From a virus, in the IMG/VR virus record IMGVR_UViG_3300041955_000428, positions 1 to 55,802 of that record: a stretch of 55,802 bases of DNA; one strand, given 5' to 3'. Below, piece by piece: positions 14,401 to 21,707 of the stretch (positions within the stretch are counted from its first letter, which is position 1; each line of letters opens with the position of its first letter). Position numbers and translations under genes: made by a program. The notes under the pieces were generated by a model. It was not told the origin of the DNA and did not search any database. It worked only from the letters and a program-made list of their open reading frames with translations.

Positions 14401-15063
14401 ATGAAGCCCGTCCACAAGCTCTGCAAACTCAAGGAATGGTCCACTCCGGCGTCTCTGTACCCGGACGGGAAGGTCGGCAAGGCCCGGCTGAAGACGGCCA
14501 ACTACACCCGTGGCCAGTACCAGTGCTACGGCATCAAGGGTTTCGATTTCTTTCAGGCCGTGCGGCCCTTGCCGATCAAAAGCCTCCAGGTCGCCGGCAA
14601 GACGTGGATGGTGGACGATCCACCGCATTGGTGGGCGATGGAGGAGCACGCCACGTTCTATCGCGGCCATGTCGTTGTGGCGGGCCTCGGCCTTGGGCTG
14701 ATCGTCCACACCCTCGCGGCCTGTCCCGACGTGGAGCGGATCACGGTCGTCGAGGTCGAGCCGGATGTTATCACGCTGGTCCAACCCCACTTGCCGCCGA
14801 GCGCCAAGGTCGAGATCGTGACCGGCGACTTTTGGGAGTGGGAAGGGCAGCCGGACGGCGTGTTCTATGATTTGTTCGTCGGCGACGGTTTGACCCTCGC
14901 CGCCGAAGCATTCCGCACCATGCTGGAACTGCGGGAACGATTCCCGGACGCGACCACCCTGCGCATCCACGGCTTCAACAACGCCAAGCTGTGCGAAATG
15001 ACCGAGGAGATCGCGCACGCCGGCCGGCTGGCTTGGCAGCAGTTCTGGGGCCGGGGCCTGTAG
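14401..15063 (+). CDS. Class I SAM-dependent methyltransferase-like protein (220 aa)
   Basis: The motif VVVAGLGLGL (residues 91-100) is a methyltransferase/spermidine-synthase nucleotide-binding loop, followed by an acidic strand end (VVEVEPDV, about 117-123) and a GDFWEW loop near 142. The C-terminal part is helical. It therefore probably binds S-adenosylmethionine, but no target motif such as NPPY is visible, so the substrate (DNA, protein or small molecule) is open. GGAG precedes ATG 14401. It sits between the two ATPase-like genes. Confidence 0.65.
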   Translation: MKPVHKLCKLKEWSTPASLYPDGKVGKARLKTANYTRGQYQCYGIKGFDFFQAVRPLPIKSLQVAGKTWMVDDPPHWWAMEEHATFYRGHVVVAGLGLGLIVHTLAACPDVERITVVEVEPDVITLVQPHLPPSAKVEIVTGDFWEWEGQPDGVFYDLFVGDGLTLAAEAFRTMLELRERFPDATTLRIHGFNNAKLCEMTEEIAHAGRLAWQQFWGRGL

Positions 15064-15096
15064 ACACCCTTTCGGTAGAAATCTTCTCCGCTTGAT

Positions 15097-15124
15097 TTGA
15101 CATTCAGCCATTTTGTGGTATGCT
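15097..15124 (+). promoter_or_regulatory. Promoter of the shared motif family
   Basis: TTGACA (15097-15102), 16-base spacer ATTTTGTGG at its end, TATGCT (15119-15124), 38 bases before ATG 15163. It gives the second ATPase-like gene the same promoter type as the SprT-like protease. Confidence 0.8.
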
Positions 15125-15162
15125 TTAGTATAGCAAGGCAATCACAGCACTGAGAGACAACC

Positions 15163-16602
15163 ATGTTCCTGCTCGTCCAGAATCCCGGCGTGGCCCCCGT
15201 GGAAGGGTTTACGCTGCTCGGCGTCTCGACCACCCGCGACTGCGGTGTCGAAGGCGCGATCGGCCAGTTCGGCAGCGGCAACAAGCACGCGATCAACGTC
15301 CTCCTGCGGGCCGGATTGAAGATCATCGTCTATTGCGGCAAGACCCGCCTGGACTTCCAAACCCGTGATGACGAGATCGACGACGGCTTGATCCGCAAAC
15401 CGGTCAAGCGGGTCATGTGCAAGCTGGGCGGCACGTCCACCCGGACCATCGACCTGGGCTGGGTGCTCGACTTCGGCGCGATCGACTGGACCGAGTTGGG
15501 CATGTCCCTCCGCGAGTTCGTCAGCAACGCCATTGACCGCACGTTGCGGCAGGAAAACGGCGAGTTCATCCCGGCGATGTTGGATGGCCGGCTTGCCGTC
15601 GTTCCGGTCTGTGACGAGAAGGTCAAGGCGAAGGACGGCTACACGCGGGTCTACGTCGAGTTGAACGCGGGAGTGCAGCGCTACGTGGATGACTTACCCA
15701 AGCGCTTCCTGCACTTTTCGGCCGACCCCTCACAGGTCAAGAAGTCGTTCCTGGCGAAAGGCGATCGCAACCTGAACGGCAAGAAGGCCGCCGTGATCTA
15801 CCGGGCTGGCGTCTTTGTCCGCGAGATCGAAGAGAACAGCGACGAGTCGGTCTACGACTACAACTTCAAGCAGGACGAGTTGCAGATCGACGAATGCCGC
15901 AATGCCAGCGATTACACGGTCAAGGCGGCCATCGCCAAGCTGTACCGCAGGGCGACGGCCCCGGAGTTGACCCCCGTGTTCAGGGCGCTGGTCGCGCAGA
16001 AGCAGGTCTTCGAGGGGAGCCTGGACCCTCACTACATCTGCTCGTCGTGGGACACGCCCGCGCCCGAACAGCAGCAGGCGTGGCAGACGGCGTGGCAGGC
16101 CGTGGCGGCGGATGCCGTCATGTGCGGCCCCTCAATCTCGATTGCCGACTTCGTGGTGAAGAAGGGCTACGCTGCCAAGATCATCAACGCCCAGGGCATC
16201 GTGCAGGCTGCCAGCCGCTTCGGCATCAAGACCGATGGCCAGGTCTTGTCGGAGAACGAGAAGAACGGCCACGAGAAGACCCCGGCCACCGAGGCGGCCC
16301 AGACCGCCGTGGACGAGGTGTGGCGCTGGCTGACGAAATACAACCTGACGGATGGCGTGGTGAAGCCCGTGGTCGGATGCTTCCGTGACGTGATGAACGG
16401 CGGCAGCCGGACCCTGGGGTTCTGTGACGAGACCGGCGTTTACATCGCCGACGATCAGGCCAGCGCATTGAGCAAACCGCTGTTGAAGACGGCCCTCGAA
16501 GAGTGCGTCCATTGGGTGACGAAGGCTGGCGACAACTCCCGCGACTTGCAGGACTTTGCCTTCCGCATGATCGTGGAGATACTCACCTGCCAAGCGGCTT
16601 GA
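15163..16602 (+). CDS. ATPase-like protein with permuted Bergerat motifs and degenerate HExxH tail (479 aa)
   Basis: A glycine loop GAIGQFGSGNKHAI (31-44), like the G2 motif of GHKL ATPases, comes before a helix LREFVSNAID (116-125) that looks like the N-box; the usual order is the reverse. Strands between and after fit a rearranged Bergerat fold. The C-terminus has LEECVHWVTKAGDNSRD: E446, E447 and H450 stand where the neighbour at 12840 has HEFAH, so the first zinc ligand is lost. I infer a diverged paralogue of that protein with a permuted nucleotide-binding domain. This rests on motif reading alone. Confidence 0.55.
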   Translation: MFLLVQNPGVAPVEGFTLLGVSTTRDCGVEGAIGQFGSGNKHAINVLLRAGLKIIVYCGKTRLDFQTRDDEIDDGLIRKPVKRVMCKLGGTSTRTIDLGWVLDFGAIDWTELGMSLREFVSNAIDRTLRQENGEFIPAMLDGRLAVVPVCDEKVKAKDGYTRVYVELNAGVQRYVDDLPKRFLHFSADPSQVKKSFLAKGDRNLNGKKAAVIYRAGVFVREIEENSDESVYDYNFKQDELQIDECRNASDYTVKAAIAKLYRRATAPELTPVFRALVAQKQVFEGSLDPHYICSSWDTPAPEQQQAWQTAWQAVAADAVMCGPSISIADFVVKKGYAAKIINAQGIVQAASRFGIKTDGQVLSENEKNGHEKTPATEAAQTAVDEVWRWLTKYNLTDGVVKPVVGCFRDVMNGGSRTLGFCDETGVYIADDQASALSKPLLKTALEECVHWVTKAGDNSRDLQDFAFRMIVEILTCQAA

Positions 16603-16683
16603 GAGTCCTGGCGTCGGTAGTCCAATACCTGAGACGGCCTGACAAGGGACGCAATGTGCGGGTGGAAGCCCCGCCCGACGCCT

Positions 16684-16716
16684 TTGACTCTACCACCTTA
16701 CCTCTTCCAAGGTAAC
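16684..16716 (+). promoter_or_regulatory. Possible promoter/operator before 16725
   Basis: TTGACT (16684-16689) is followed by a short inverted repeat TTACCT (16698-16703) and AGGTAA (16710-16715). No -10 stands at proper spacing. It may be an operator or a chance palindrome. Confidence 0.25.
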
Positions 16717-16724
16717 ATCCAAGC

Positions 16725-17054
16725 ATGACTGCAACTGCCGAGACCGCCCAAGACGTGATTGCACGCATCCGCCGCAACGAGCGGGAGCGGGCCTACTGCC
16801 TGGCCGTGCTCGACCTGTGGGCACAGGTGCAAGAGCAGGGCATCGAGATCAGCCGGGTGGCGTCCTTCGGATTTGACAGCCGTATCCTGGCCGACCCGCA
16901 AAAGCGCCGGTTCCATCAGCGGATGGGCGAATACGTCGAGACCTTGCTCTCCGGCAAGCACCGGCCGCTCGCCTACAACTATGTTCGCCACCATGACGGC
17001 GGCGTGACCCGACTTGACCCCATGTTGAAGGCAGTCTATGAAACCGATGATTGA
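16725..17054 (+). CDS. Hypothetical protein (109 aa)
   Basis: ATG 16725 opens a helical, Arg/Glu-rich protein (IARIRRNERERAYCLAVLDLW) with a His/Arg patch near the end (VRHHDGGVTR). No known domain. It overlaps the next gene by 17 bases in another frame, so the two are probably co-translated. There is no ribosome site of note. Confidence 0.6.
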   Translation: MTATAETAQDVIARIRRNERERAYCLAVLDLWAQVQEQGIEISRVASFGFDSRILADPQKRRFHQRMGEYVETLLSGKHRPLAYNYVRHHDGGVTRLDPMLKAVYETDD

Positions 17055-17625
17055 CGAAGAACGAGTGCGGGCCGGTCTTCGTGGGGCCGAGAAGGCGTTT
17101 CCGATCTACCGGATCAAGGTCCAGTGGTCCGAAGCCTACCCGCCAGGAGCCGAAGAGCGCATCCAGCGCGTCGGTCAGCCACCGTTGCCCAAGGGCCGGT
17201 TCCGGAACGGGACCAGTTGGGACGTGATGGAGCGGGAAGAACGGCCGGTGGGGCAGATTGCCGAAGAGCGGCGGCGGAAGTGGTGGCCTGAGTACGTCGA
17301 GCGCAAGAAGCTCCTGGAGACGGGCGACCTGACGATTACCGTCTCGCTACTCGGCCACGATGTCTGGTGTGCCGGCTGGTTCAGCCATTGGACATTTGAT
17401 GTCGGCTTGTCGGACCGCGAGGTGCTGGAGAGCTTCGAGCGGTACGTCGATCGCATCCAGTTCTCCGACTGGTCAGACACCGAGAAGGGCGGCACCCTCA
17501 TGGGAGTCGAGGATCGCTGGCGGTGGCATGGCTGCGCGGACGGCGATCCACAAGGCGAACGCACCAAGGCACCCTGTCGCTGTCCGGCCTGCAAGAAGAA
17601 TGGCATCGTGAGGATTGACCACTGA
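17038..17625 (+). CDS. Hypothetical protein with C-terminal CxCxxC (195 aa)
   Basis: Starts at ATG 17038 within the end of the previous gene. It is rich in Trp, Arg and Glu, with a beta-strand pattern in its middle (GDLTITVSLLGHDVWCAGW) and a final CRCPACKKNG, which may bind zinc. No membrane segment. Family unknown. Its TGA overlaps the ATG of the following truncated gene (TGATG). Confidence 0.65.
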   Translation: MKPMIDEERVRAGLRGAEKAFPIYRIKVQWSEAYPPGAEERIQRVGQPPLPKGRFRNGTSWDVMEREERPVGQIAEERRRKWWPEYVERKKLLETGDLTITVSLLGHDVWCAGWFSHWTFDVGLSDREVLESFERYVDRIQFSDWSDTEKGGTLMGVEDRWRWHGCADGDPQGERTKAPCRCPACKKNGIVRIDH

Positions 17626-17900
17626 TGGGCAAACGCGGCAAGATCGTTGGTGAGATCGAACGGCAGATCAACCGGCTGGACAACCGGCCTGGCCTGTGTC
17701 TCTTCTACGCCCACCACACGGCCGCCGTCCTATGGCGGCATGGCCAGCGGGCCGTGATCCAGGCCGGATCGTTGCAGTGGCCGCGTGTCCGTTATGTGCT
17801 GGACCACATAACGTACCTTCTGTGGCGCAGTCAGTTATGTGGCGTCCAACACGAGTCCTCCATGATGTCTGGGGTCCACGCCATGCTGGACACCACATAA
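17625..17900 (+). pseudogene. Truncated gene, interrupted by the integrase segment (91 codons)
   Basis: The first about 53 residues are protein-like (RPGLCLFYAHHTAAVLWRHG, then AVIQAGSLQWPRV). After about base 17783 the frame runs into the CACATAAC-type repeats and becomes uninformative. The N-terminal part resembles larger bacterial proteins in which a C-terminal half would follow. I infer that insertion of the integrase-bearing segment removed it. A plus-strand frame resumes near 18762, but I cannot show it is the same gene. Confidence 0.5.
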
Positions 17901-17901
17901 T
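17791..17901. repeat. Integrase-site-like inverted and direct repeats
   Basis: GTTATGTG (17791-17798) and CACATAAC (17805-17812) form a perfect 8-bp inverted repeat around a 6-base centre CTGGAC, the layout of a tyrosine-recombinase core site. GTTATGTG recurs at 17834-17841 and CACATAA at 17894-17900; CTGGAC also recurs at 17886. The cluster lies just beyond the 3' end of the integrase gene, where attachment sites are commonly found. Arm and core roles are inferred. Confidence 0.55.
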
Positions 17902-17908
17902 GTTTGAT

Positions 17909-18736
17909 CTACAAGGTTCGCAGAAACTCCATGAGTCCTGGATTCTTGCGCCAAGGCTCCTTCGGTTTGCCATTCTTGATCTCGCACTTTACCAGTGCTT
18001 TGGCCTTCATCTCCAGATCGACCTCGGCATACACGTTGGTCGTGCAGAGGGACACATGGCCCAGCCAGGCGCGAATGGTGTTGATGTCAACACCGGCCCG
18101 AAGCAGGTGGGTTGCGGTCGTATGGCGGATCGTGTGGGGACTCACACGTTTCTTCGCCAGCGGCGGCAGTTTCCTTGCCACGCGCGCAGCGTAGCGTTCG
18201 ACCACAGCGTAAACCCCGTATCGCGTGAGCGGTTGTCCGCGGCGGTTGAGAAAGACATGCTGGGATGCGGCTCGACGGTCAATGAGAGGTCGCAATTCGT
18301 CAACCGTCCTCGGCCACAGCGGACAACGGCGGAGTTTGTTGCCCTTGCCTCGCAGGACAACGGACGAGCCATCGCGGCTGGATACGATACCGAGGTCAAG
18401 ATCACCGATCTGCACATGGGCCACCTCGTCAGCCCGAGCGCCGCTGTTGTAAAGGAACAGAAGCACCGCATAGTCCCGACGGCCTTGAACAGTGCGTTGG
18501 TCGGGCGCTTTCAACAACGCATCCAACTCGTCCTTCTCCAAGTACCCGAGCAGGGGGCGAGCGACCTTTTTGAACTCGATGGACGCAATCTGGCCGGTCC
18601 ATTCCAGGTGTTCCGGGCTGTGCAGGCCGATGAATCGCGCCAAGGAATGGATCGCCGCGAGACGCTGATTCCGTGTGGCGAGCCCGCAGCCGCGATCCTT
18701 CTCCAAATGTTGGAGGAAAGCTCGGGTGCGGGTCAC
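17909..18736 (-). CDS. int: Tyrosine recombinase/integrase, 5'-truncated (275 aa)
   Basis: The catalytic domain is complete: Arg101 (GARADE), Lys near 131 (RGKGNK), HTIRH (H201, R204), LGH (H227) and the nucleophile Tyr236 in NVYAEVD. Upstream of Val1 (GTG) the frame closes within ten codons, and only a short core-binding domain is present (FLQHLEKDRG onward). Relatives usually have about 60 more N-terminal residues, so the gene appears truncated at its 5' end. It points against its neighbours and overlaps the likely junction with plus-strand coding DNA near 18740-18762. Activity is doubtful. Confidence 0.85.
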   Translation of the reverse strand: MTRTRAFLQHLEKDRGCGLATRNQRLAAIHSLARFIGLHSPEHLEWTGQIASIEFKKVARPLLGYLEKDELDALLKAPDQRTVQGRRDYAVLLFLYNSGARADEVAHVQIGDLDLGIVSSRDGSSVVLRGKGNKLRRCPLWPRTVDELRPLIDRRAASQHVFLNRRGQPLTRYGVYAVVERYAARVARKLPPLAKKRVSPHTIRHTTATHLLRAGVDINTIRAWLGHVSLCTTNVYAEVDLEMKAKALVKCEIKNGKPKEPWRKNPGLMEFLRTL

Positions 18737-18761
18737 CGACCGCTTTCCGGATTGCTCCGGC

Positions 18762-19379
18762 GTGGGTTACGCGCGTAGCCGGGATTGGTTCGTGGCAAAG
18801 TACCTGGCGGACTGCCTGCGCGAGGGCGGCCGAGTGATTCCAATGCCGAGTGACGACGAGCCAAAGGCGAACCCGTGGGAGAACCGCTGTCCTTACTATT
18901 CGATGAAGCACCCCACCCGCTGGATCGAGTCGTCAACCGGCGAACAGCGGTTGGTGCCGGCCGGCGTGAAGTGCATGCCCCTGAAGTGGGTCTGGGAGTC
19001 AGCGGGTAAGAAAAGGCCATTCTTTCACGACATCATTGACCAGTTTCCCGACCTGTGTCTCGGCTGGACCAAACCCGAACTGCAAGCAATGCTCGACCTA
19101 CTCTCCGGCACCGCCGTCATGTTTGAAGGACGGCTCCGGGTCATGCCGCAAACGCTGGACAAGATGAGGGTGCGGATGACAGTTTCCACTGCCGCCGCCT
19201 TGCTGAAACAGGCCGAGGAGCACATCCGGGTCGGGCGTGTTCCCGTACTCCGGGATGAGACGAAAGCAAAGATCATCCAGCTCGCCGAGGAGTACGAAAT
19301 CGAGCAATACGGCAAAGCGGTCAGCAGGCATGGCAAGCCGAAGGGGCAGGCGGTCGTGGAGCGGAGCCTGTTCGACTAG
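18762..19379 (+). CDS. Hypothetical protein, start uncertain (205 aa)
   Basis: The frame carries plausible protein from about GTG 18762 (GYARSRDWFVAKYLADCL); the better-supplied start may be ATG 18843, which has GAGGG upstream. The body contains a Cys/Trp-rich first half (NPWENRCPYY, LKWVWESAG) and a helical second half. Codons upstream of 18762 are antisense to the integrase. The gene may have lost its 5' end to the integrase insertion. The function is unknown. It ends 3 bases before the next gene. Confidence 0.55.
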   Translation: MGYARSRDWFVAKYLADCLREGGRVIPMPSDDEPKANPWENRCPYYSMKHPTRWIESSTGEQRLVPAGVKCMPLKWVWESAGKKRPFFHDIIDQFPDLCLGWTKPELQAMLDLLSGTAVMFEGRLRVMPQTLDKMRVRMTVSTAAALLKQAEEHIRVGRVPVLRDETKAKIIQLAEEYEIEQYGKAVSRHGKPKGQAVVERSLFD

Positions 19380-19382
19380 GCG

Positions 19383-19580
19383 ATGGCAAAATCGCCTCGG
19401 TGCAACACGCCGAAGCGTGGCTGGAAACAGAGCGTGCCGCCCGGTGCGAGAAAAGCGTGGTACAAAATTAGTGTCGCGGTGGTTGCAGCACTCGGGGTTC
19501 CGGCCCATCGGCCGGAGGGATGGCCCAGACTTCACCCGGCCGCGGTAGCAGCCGCGGCGGTGGCCGGCAAGACACGCTGA
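19383..19580 (+). CDS. Small basic protein (65 aa)
   Basis: ATG 19383 lies 3 bases after the previous stop. The protein begins MAKSPRCNTPKRGWKQSV, is basic, and has an Ala/Val-rich half (VAVVAALGV) that might touch a membrane. No family is recognised. It may be a small DNA-binding or membrane-associated protein. It ends before the convergent gene at 19631. Confidence 0.5.
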   Translation: MAKSPRCNTPKRGWKQSVPPGARKAWYKISVAVVAALGVPAHRPEGWPRLHPAAVAAAAVAGKTR

Positions 19581-19630
19581 AGGCAGCGGTCAAGCACATG
19601 CCCGCCGGCCGCCAGACGTGTTCGGCCGGC

Positions 19631-20149
19631 TCATTTCTTCTCGCGCTGGGCCTCCAAGACCGCCTTGTCCATCTGCGCCGCCAGTTGCGTGAACGCGCGC
19701 TCGTGGCGGTGTTCCCGGCGGAAGGCTACGCAGTCGGGGTGGCCGGGGGCGCCGGTCTTCAGCAGCAGGGCCCGGTAGACCTGGCCGGGCGGCGGCTCGG
19801 GGTGCGTGTCGATGGTGTACGCTCCCGCTGGGATGTAGCCGTCCAGGCAGAGCACGTTGAGGATCAACCCCACGTTGCGCGAGGGGTGGCCGCGACGGAT
19901 GCGATCGGCCTCTTGCTGGGCGCTCCAGGCCGGCGGCAGCGCCGGGCTGACCCGGTACTCAGGGCACATCCCCGGCGTGGCTCCGGCCGCCAGCAGGAAG
20001 TCGAAGCCCTCCATTCGATAGACCTTCGCCAGGTACGCTTCCAAGTGCCGTTGCTTGACGCGGTAGATCGGAAGCTGAACCATCGGCAGGGCAGGTCGTG
20101 AGCCGGTTTGACGCGGCAACGTCACGGGCGGTCGTGGTCGGTGTTGCAT
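19631..20149 (-). CDS. Hypothetical protein (172 aa)
   Basis: Minus-strand gene whose conserved-looking part starts at ATG 20083 (MVQLPIYRVKQRHLEAYLAKV); ATG 20149 adds 22 Arg/Pro-rich residues and may be spurious. It has an aromatic helical N-terminus, a Gly/Pro-rich centre (CPEYRVSPALPPAW) and a helical end. No domain is named. It is divergent from the gene at 20290 across a relatively AT-rich 140-base spacer. Confidence 0.65.
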   Translation of the reverse strand: MQHRPRPPVTLPRQTGSRPALPMVQLPIYRVKQRHLEAYLAKVYRMEGFDFLLAAGATPGMCPEYRVSPALPPAWSAQQEADRIRRGHPSRNVGLILNVLCLDGYIPAGAYTIDTHPEPPPGQVYRALLLKTGAPGHPDCVAFRREHRHERAFTQLAAQMDKAVLEAQREKK

Positions 20150-20289
20150 GTAGATTGGCCTCTATTAGTTAAATCAACATCCGCGTCTGAAATTAGAGCG
20201 AGGTGGCGATTTTGTCGTGGAAAAAAGCCCGTTTCTGCCCTCTGGTATAGGTGTGGAATCTCGTGTGGCCGAGTTAATTGAGGCGACTC
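20150..20289. promoter_or_regulatory. Divergent control region before the right arm
   Basis: About 140 bases that are locally AT-richer than the surroundings (for example CTATTAGTTAAATC near 20162-20175). It lies between a minus-strand gene and the first gene of the right arm. It may hold the late promoter, but no clear -35/-10 pair is seen. GAGG at 20280-20283 is the ribosome site for ATG 20290. Confidence 0.35.
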
Positions 20290-20853
20290 ATGGAGCGGGT
20301 GACGGACTTGGCGGACCCGCGGCGATGCAAGGCGTCGGTGGGCACCGGTCAGTGCATGACCAGGGCCTTGGAAGGGTCCGATTACTGCCAGGTCCACGCC
20401 GGCTCGTACCGACCGCCTGTAAAGGGGCTGCGGCAGTATCTCTTGGCCCAGGCCCAGGATCGCGCCAGATTGGCCGCCTTGTCTGAGCACGACGACATCA
20501 AATCGCTCCGTGACGAGATTGCCTTGACGCGAATGATGATCGAGCGTCTGTGGAATTCCGCCCAATCAGACGTGGAGCGCATGGCGCTCTTCGGGCGTGT
20601 AAACAGCCATATCCTCACGCTCGAAAAGCTGGTCAAGACCTGCAATCAGATCGAAGAGCGACTGGGCACCCTGCTGGCGAAGCCGACGCTCCTGCGGGTC
20701 GGGATGGAGATTTGCCGGGTGCTCGTGAACCGGCTCTCGGAACTGCCCAACTACGAGCAGATCGTGGACCCACTGATCCACGAAGTCATCGGCGTCATCG
20801 ACCACGCCCGCAACGACACGGCCTTGGCGCTTCCGGCTCCACATGAGTCCTAA
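20290..20853 (+). CDS. Cys/His-finger protein, possible small terminase subunit (187 aa)
   Basis: Start ATG 20290 follows GAGG by 6 bases. The N-terminus has a finger of the form C13...C22...C33xxH36 (RRCKASVGTGQC, DYCQVHAG), as in many phage packaging or DNA-binding proteins. A long helical region with coiled-coil character follows (LRDEIALTRMMIERLW). The large terminase is 4.3 kb downstream, so a small terminase role is a reasonable guess from position and finger type, not a demonstrated one. Confidence 0.55.
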   Translation: MERVTDLADPRRCKASVGTGQCMTRALEGSDYCQVHAGSYRPPVKGLRQYLLAQAQDRARLAALSEHDDIKSLRDEIALTRMMIERLWNSAQSDVERMALFGRVNSHILTLEKLVKTCNQIEERLGTLLAKPTLLRVGMEICRVLVNRLSELPNYEQIVDPLIHEVIGVIDHARNDTALALPAPHES

Positions 20854-20887
20854 ATGCAGGGTTGGGGCCGCCTGGGAAATGAAGCAG

Positions 20888-21142
20888 ATGCCCAAGTGGT
20901 GTGCGTGCGGCAAGATCATCACCTACGCGGGTGAGACGCGCTGCGAAGACTGCTGGGCGAACGACCAGAAGCGCTACCACGGCTACAGTCGCGCGGTGCG
21001 GACCCTGATCCATAACGGTGAAGAGGTTGAGCATGTTCCCAAGCCTTCCCCATTGCGGCCAACGGTGTGCTCCGCCGGCAACGGCCACTGCGCTTCCGGC
21101 GCTGCGCCGGCGCACCGTGAACAAGCTCGTCCACCCGGATGA
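20888..21142 (+). CDS. Small zinc-ribbon protein (84 aa)
   Basis: CACG and CEDC near the start (MPKWCACGKIITYAGETRCE) form a zinc ribbon. Starts at ATG 20843 or 20879 are possible; 20888 keeps GGGAA at a usable distance. The C-terminal half is Pro/Ala/His-rich, and its last 26 bases overlap the next gene, so the end may be uncertain. Function unknown. Confidence 0.5.
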   Translation: MPKWCACGKIITYAGETRCEDCWANDQKRYHGYSRAVRTLIHNGEEVEHVPKPSPLRPTVCSAGNGHCASGAAPAHREQARPPG

Positions 21143-21707
21143 TCTCAAGGCTGGGGACGTAATCGGCTTCTCGGGCAACAGTTGGATCAGCGGCCTCATC
21201 AACGTCGGCACCTACGGGCTTCCGTGGTGGGGCATCAGCCATGTGGGAATCATGGGCCATGCCGCGGACGGCCGGCTGCTGTTGTTCGAGTCCACGACGC
21301 TGGAAAACATGCCCTGCGAGATCGCTGGGCAGTGCTTTGACGGGACCCAGGCGCATGTGCTCGACAAGATGCTCCCGGCCTACGACGGCAAGGTGTGGCA
21401 CTATCCGCTCTACCGGCCGCTCTATGAGAGCGAGGACAAGCGGCTGACTGAGTTCCTGATGGCCACGATCCATACGCCCTATGACGAGATGGGGGCGTTC
21501 CGGTCGGCGGGCGTCGGGTTGTCCTTGATCGAGTCATGCTTCCGCGAGCAAGACCTGCACATGATCTTCTGCTCGGAGTGGGTCGCCGCTGGCTTGTCGA
21601 ACATCGGAGTCTTCAACACGAGTGACGCCGCCAGATGGAATCCGAACCACCTTTGTCGCACTCTTCGGCGAAGGGAACTGGTTTTCAAGCCACGGAGGAT
21701 GCGATGA
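21117..21707 (+). CDS. Permuted papain-like hydrolase (YiiX/NlpC-P60 type) (196 aa)
   Basis: The order His then Cys is diagnostic of the permuted papain-like group: SHVGIM (H42) in an early strand, FEST (E58) next, and FCSEWV (C152) late, after helices. LKAGDVIGFSG near the start is also typical. Such enzymes act on peptide or amide bonds, often in cell walls or lipids. No signal peptide is seen with the GTG 21117 start. It begins a run of envelope-type proteins and may help lysis, but that is inference. Confidence 0.7.
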   Translation: MNKLVHPDDLKAGDVIGFSGNSWISGLINVGTYGLPWWGISHVGIMGHAADGRLLLFESTTLENMPCEIAGQCFDGTQAHVLDKMLPAYDGKVWHYPLYRPLYESEDKRLTEFLMATIHTPYDEMGAFRSAGVGLSLIESCFREQDLHMIFCSEWVAAGLSNIGVFNTSDAARWNPNHLCRTLRRRELVFKPRRMR

